A stretch of DNA of 10,576 nt from Verrucomicrobiota bacterium (GTDB lineage Bacteria > Verrucomicrobiota > Verrucomicrobiia > Verrucomicrobiales > Akkermansiaceae), in NCBI GenBank assembly GCA_026397695.1, contig JAPLUJ010000049.1:1-10576 (forward strand), written 5' to 3'. This document shows positions 7,963 through 10,576 of this stretch, piece after piece (the first letter of the stretch is position 1; the number at the start of each line of letters is the position of its first letter). The notes under the pieces are model-generated. The model was given only the letters and a program-made list of their open reading frames with translations. It was not told the DNA's origin and did not search any database. The translations under genes were made by a program, and so were the position numbers.

Positions 7963-9171
7963 TCACTCGTGGCGCAACGCGTCGATCGGGTCGAGGGCGG
8001 CGGCGCGGCGGGCCGGCATGAAGCCGAAAACAATGCCGATGGCGGCCGAGAATATGAATGCGATGACGTTGATCTTAGGATCAAACAAAAAGGGTGCGCC
8101 GACGACTTCAGCCAGCGTGACACACAAGCCGTAGGCGAGGATGATGCCGCAGACGCCGCCCACACAAGAGAGCGTGACGGCCTCCACCAAAAACTGCAGC
8201 AACACCTCGCGGGCCCGTGCGCCAATGGCCAGCCGAATGCCGATCTCGCGCGTGCGCTCGGTGACCGAAACCAGCATGATGTTCATGATACCGATGCCAC
8301 CGACGAGCAAACTAACACCCGCCACCGCACCTAACAGCGATGTCATGACCTTGGTGCTGGAGCTGATGGCATCGGCGAGTTGCAGGGAATCGAAAACCGA
8401 GAAATTATTTTGCTCGTTGCGGGTCAGTCCACGGCGCTCGCGCATCAGAGAGGTGATCTCCGCCACGATATGGGCAGTGGGGTAGCCGTCTTGGCAGGAG
8501 ATCATCACCTGATTGACGTTTTGTTTGGAACCACGGCCGGTGAGGCGGCGCCGGAGGGTGGTGATCGGGGTAATGATATTATCGTCCAAATCATCCCCGA
8601 AACCACCCTGCCCTTTCACGGCGGTGACCCCCACAACTTCCAACGACATGCTTTTGATGCGGATTTTCTTGCCGGTGGGATCGACGTCCTTGCCGAAGAG
8701 TTCCTTGCGGATGGTTTCGCCAATGACACAAACGGCAGCCCCTTCGACGACCTCGGCTTCGGTGAAAAACCGCCCCAGACTGAGTTTCCAATTGGCAATA
8801 CTGAAATAGTCGGCAGAGGTGCCCTGGATGTCGGTATTGCGGGCGTTTTCAAGGTAAATCGCCGGCGCGTTGGCATAGCCAAACGGGGAGACGGCGTGGA
8901 TGCCGGAGACTTGCTCGCGGATCGCCTGCACATCCGTCTGGCTGAATTGCGCCACGCCCCACGTGTGCCAACCCTGTCCCGGTCGCAGAATCAGTAGGTT
9001 GCTCCCCAAGTTGGAAATCTGCGCCTTCACCGCGACCGTAGCGCCGCGCCCCAACGTCACCATCGTGACCACCGCCGCCACTCCGATGACAATCCCCAGG
9101 ACTGTTAGAAAAGCGCGGGTCAGATTCCGGCGGATTTCGCGCAGCGCAATCATGAAAGCGTTGAGGAACAT
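7963..9171 (-). CDS. MacB/FtsX-type ABC transporter permease
   Basis: This is the membrane subunit of a type VII ABC transporter, a mechanotransmission machine that drives periplasmic export through a TolC-like channel. The 402 residues show the MacB layout. An amphipathic start (ALREIRRNLTRAFLTVLG) leads into a first membrane segment at about 20-40. A periplasmic MacB_PCD domain spans about 45-270. Three more segments lie at about 275-302, 328-354 and 368-386. The conserved cytoplasmic turn ERTREIGIRLAIGARAREVL (305-324) and the ending PARRAAALDPIDALRHE are diagnostic of the FtsX family. It follows the ATPase gene after 10 bases, without a Shine-Dalgarno sequence. Unlike E. coli MacB it carries no fused ATPase. 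The substrate (macrolide, peptide, siderophore, lipid or other) cannot be read from the sequence. Confidence 0.93.
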   Translation of the reverse strand: MFLNAFMIALREIRRNLTRAFLTVLGIVIGVAAVVTMVTLGRGATVAVKAQISNLGSNLLILRPGQGWHTWGVAQFSQTDVQAIREQVSGIHAVSPFGYANAPAIYLENARNTDIQGTSADYFSIANWKLSLGRFFTEAEVVEGAAVCVIGETIRKELFGKDVDPTGKKIRIKSMSLEVVGVTAVKGQGGFGDDLDDNIITPITTLRRRLTGRGSKQNVNQVMISCQDGYPTAHIVAEITSLMRERRGLTRNEQNNFSVFDSLQLADAISSSTKVMTSLLGAVAGVSLLVGGIGIMNIMLVSVTERTREIGIRLAIGARAREVLLQFLVEAVTLSCVGGVCGIILAYGLCVTLAEVVGAPFLFDPKINVIAFIFSAAIGIVFGFMPARRAAALDPIDALRHE

Positions 9172-9175
9172 GGAC

Positions 9176-9189
9176 TATAAGTTATAAGT
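9176..9189. repeat. Two-copy 7-base tandem repeat at the ATPase stop
   Basis: TATAAGT occurs twice in direct succession on the plus strand and a third partial copy (TAT) follows. It covers the stop codon of the ATPase gene and part of the 10-base gap before the permease start. It looks like a small slippage expansion. No function is suggested by the sequence. Confidence 0.5.
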
Positions 9190-9883
9190 TATCTGTCTCT
9201 TCATCGGCTTCGATGAGACCGTCCATGACATGGATGATGCGTCTGGCATAGGTGGCGACACTGTCCTCATGGGTGACCATGATGACGGTGATGCCGAGGT
9301 CGGAGTTGAGGTGGCGCAGGAGTTGCATGATTCCGCGGGTGGTTTTGGAGTCGAGGTTGCCAGTGGGTTCGTCGGCAAACAGAGTGTGGGGGTTGGTGAC
9401 AATCGCCCGCGCGATGGCGACGCGTTGTTGCTGCCCGCCCGAGAGTTCGGCGGGGGTGTTGCGTTCCTTATCGGGGAGACCCACGCTGGCCAGGGCGGCG
9501 CGGGCCAGTTGGTGGCGCTGCTTGCGTGGATAGCCGCGATACAACAATGGCAGTTCGACATTTTCCAGCGCGGAGGTGCGGGCTAACAGGTTGAAGCCCT
9601 GGAAGATGAAACCCAGGGCGTGGCGGCGCAACAGCGAGCGCTGGTCCTGGTTGAGGGTTTCCACCCGGATGCCTTGGAATGAATAACTCCCGGAGGTCGG
9701 GGTGTCGAGACAACCTAACAAATTCATCAGGGTCGATTTTCCGGACCCGCTGGGGCCCATGACGGCGACGAACTCGCCGCGCGTGATGGTCAGATCGATG
9801 CCGCACAACGCTTCGAACGCGGCATCACCGGAACCGTAGGTTTTGGTGATGCCGCGCAGATCGATGAGTGCTTGCTGAGGCAT
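9182..9883 (-). CDS. MacB/LolD-type ABC transporter ATP-binding protein
   Basis: This is the cytoplasmic ATPase that powers the permease encoded next to it. The 233 residues contain every ABC motif: Walker A GPSGSGKS (43-50), Q-loop Gln95 in FIFQGFNLL, signature LSGGQQQR (147-154), Walker B TLFADEP with catalytic Glu172, D-loop GNLDSK, and switch His205 in VTHE. ITKTYGSGDAAFEALCGIDL near the start and FNLLARTSALENVELPLLY after the Q-loop are typical of the MacB/LolD/FtsE branch. The ATG shares one base with the stop of the adaptor gene (TGATG), so translation is probably coupled. The stop codon lies in a seven-base tandem repeat just before the permease gene. The substrate is unknown. Confidence 0.95.
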   Translation of the reverse strand: MPQQALIDLRGITKTYGSGDAAFEALCGIDLTITRGEFVAVMGPSGSGKSTLMNLLGCLDTPTSGSYSFQGIRVETLNQDQRSLLRRHALGFIFQGFNLLARTSALENVELPLLYRGYPRKQRHQLARAALASVGLPDKERNTPAELSGGQQQRVAIARAIVTNPHTLFADEPTGNLDSKTTRGIMQLLRHLNSDLGITVIMVTHEDSVATYARRIIHVMDGLIEADEETDNL

Positions 9884-10576
9884 CAGGTGGCGGTCGGTTT
9901 GACGCTGACAATGATCGACATGTCGGGGCTGAGGTTGTCACCCGAGATCTCGGTGACCCGGCCATCGGTGATGCCGGTATGGATCAGGACTTCGATGGGA
10001 TTGCCATCCTTAAGAACCCAGACGCGGGGACCGCTGGCGGCGGGGCTGGCTTTGGGCGGTGGGTTGCTGCCGTGGCCCCAGCGCCGGCCACCACCAGGAG
10101 AGAGCCGTTGGACGAGGGTGCGCTTGGTTTCATCGGGCTTGCCGATTTCGGCGGCGGTGACCGGATCAAAGCGCAGGGCGGCGTTGGGGATGATCCAGAT
10201 GTCTTTCTTGTTGTCGATGGAGATATCGACCGAGGCGGTCATGCCGGGGCGCAACGACAGATCCTCGTTGGCCACCTCCAATTCGGTGCTGTAGGTCACG
10301 ACGCCGCTGTTGGTCGCGTTGTTGCCGCCACTGTTGGCGGCGGTGTTAGATCCGGCGGCACCGAACGAAACTTTTTTCACGGTGGCGGTGTAGGTGCGGG
10401 TCGGCCAGGCATCAACGCTGAAGCTGGCGCTTTGGCCCACCGCCACGCGGCCGATATCCGCCTCGGCGACGGCAACCACAAGCTCCATTTTTTTGAGATC
10501 CTCGGCGATGGTGAAAAGCGTGGGCGCGGTGAACGAGGCGGCCACCGTTTGGCCGACTTCGATAGAGCGGGAAAGC
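9883..10576 (-). CDS. MacA-like periplasmic adaptor subunit (partial, 5' end outside window)
   Basis: MacA-type adaptors link the inner-membrane ABC pump to an outer-membrane TolC channel. The frame is open to the window edge and 230 residues of the C-terminal part are visible. They begin in the end of the lipoyl domain (SRSIEVGQTVAASFTAPTLF), a strong MacA signature. The beta-barrel follows (FTIAEDLKKMELVVAVAEAD, ADIGRVAVGQ), then the membrane-proximal region (DLSLRPGMTASVDI, IIPNAALRFDP). Two low-complexity loops are inserted, one rich in Asn, Gly, Ser and Ala and one rich in Gly and Pro. The signal anchor and coiled-coil hairpin must lie upstream, beyond the window. A GTG at 10545 should not be taken as the start, because homology continues in frame before it. 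It is the first visible gene of the operon with the ATPase and permease. Confidence 0.92.
   Translation of the reverse strand, partial: LSRSIEVGQTVAASFTAPTLFTIAEDLKKMELVVAVAEADIGRVAVGQSASFSVDAWPTRTYTATVKKVSFGAAGSNTAANSGGNNATNSGVVTYSTELEVANEDLSLRPGMTASVDISIDNKKDIWIIPNAALRFDPVTAAEIGKPDETKRTLVQRLSPGGGRRWGHGSNPPPKASPAASGPRVWVLKDGNPIEVLIHTGITDGRVTEISGDNLSPDMSIIVSVKPTAT

Noticed and set aside
8380..8997. Plus-strand open frame of 205 codons
   Set aside because: It is antisense to the MacB-like permease and is kept open by the GC-rich codon pattern of that gene. The composition is typical of a shadow frame.

Overview
The window holds most of a type I-G (formerly I-U) CRISPR-Cas interference operon. 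It is flanked by remnants of PIN-domain (VapC-like) toxin genes on the left and by a MacAB-type ABC efflux operon on the right. The sequence is moderately to highly GC-rich. Most genes lack a clear Shine-Dalgarno sequence, and several overlap by 1 to 4 bases. This points to a Gram-negative bacterium: MacA and MacB work across an inner membrane and a periplasm. The phylum cannot be fixed from the window. A Verrucomicrobia-like host is only a guess, from the gene mix and weak Shine-Dalgarno usage.

Left edge (1-399, + strand): the 3' end of a PIN-domain toxin gene runs in from outside and stops at 134. It is followed by a start-less fragment of a second, different PIN gene (228-392). That fragment ends 7 bases from the end of the oppositely oriented cas operon.

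Centre (400-7622, - strand): four genes in the order cas3 - csx17 (cas8 role) - csb1 (cas7) - csb2 (cas5-cas6 fusion). They are tightly packed (13-base gap, 35-base gap, 4-base overlap) and probably form one transcript starting upstream of 7622. Csb2 should process crRNA and cap its 5' end, Csb1 should form the backbone, Csx17 should act as the large subunit, and Cas3 (helicase with a C-terminal HD nuclease) should degrade the target. All four read as intact. No cas4-cas1, cas2 or CRISPR array is present in the window.

Intergenic stretch (7623-7962): possible weak promoter elements for the cas operon, one imperfect GC-rich hairpin, and no gene I can support.

Right (7963-10576, - strand): an operon of a periplasmic adaptor (macA-like, cut by the window edge), an ABC ATPase and an FtsX/MacB-type permease. 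Together they would form the inner-membrane part of a tripartite export system. In this host the ATPase and permease are separate proteins, not fused as in E. coli MacB.

I see no previously undescribed system. The points most worth following up are the missing adaptation module, the two toxin remnants beside the CRISPR operon, and a divergent segment in Csx17.
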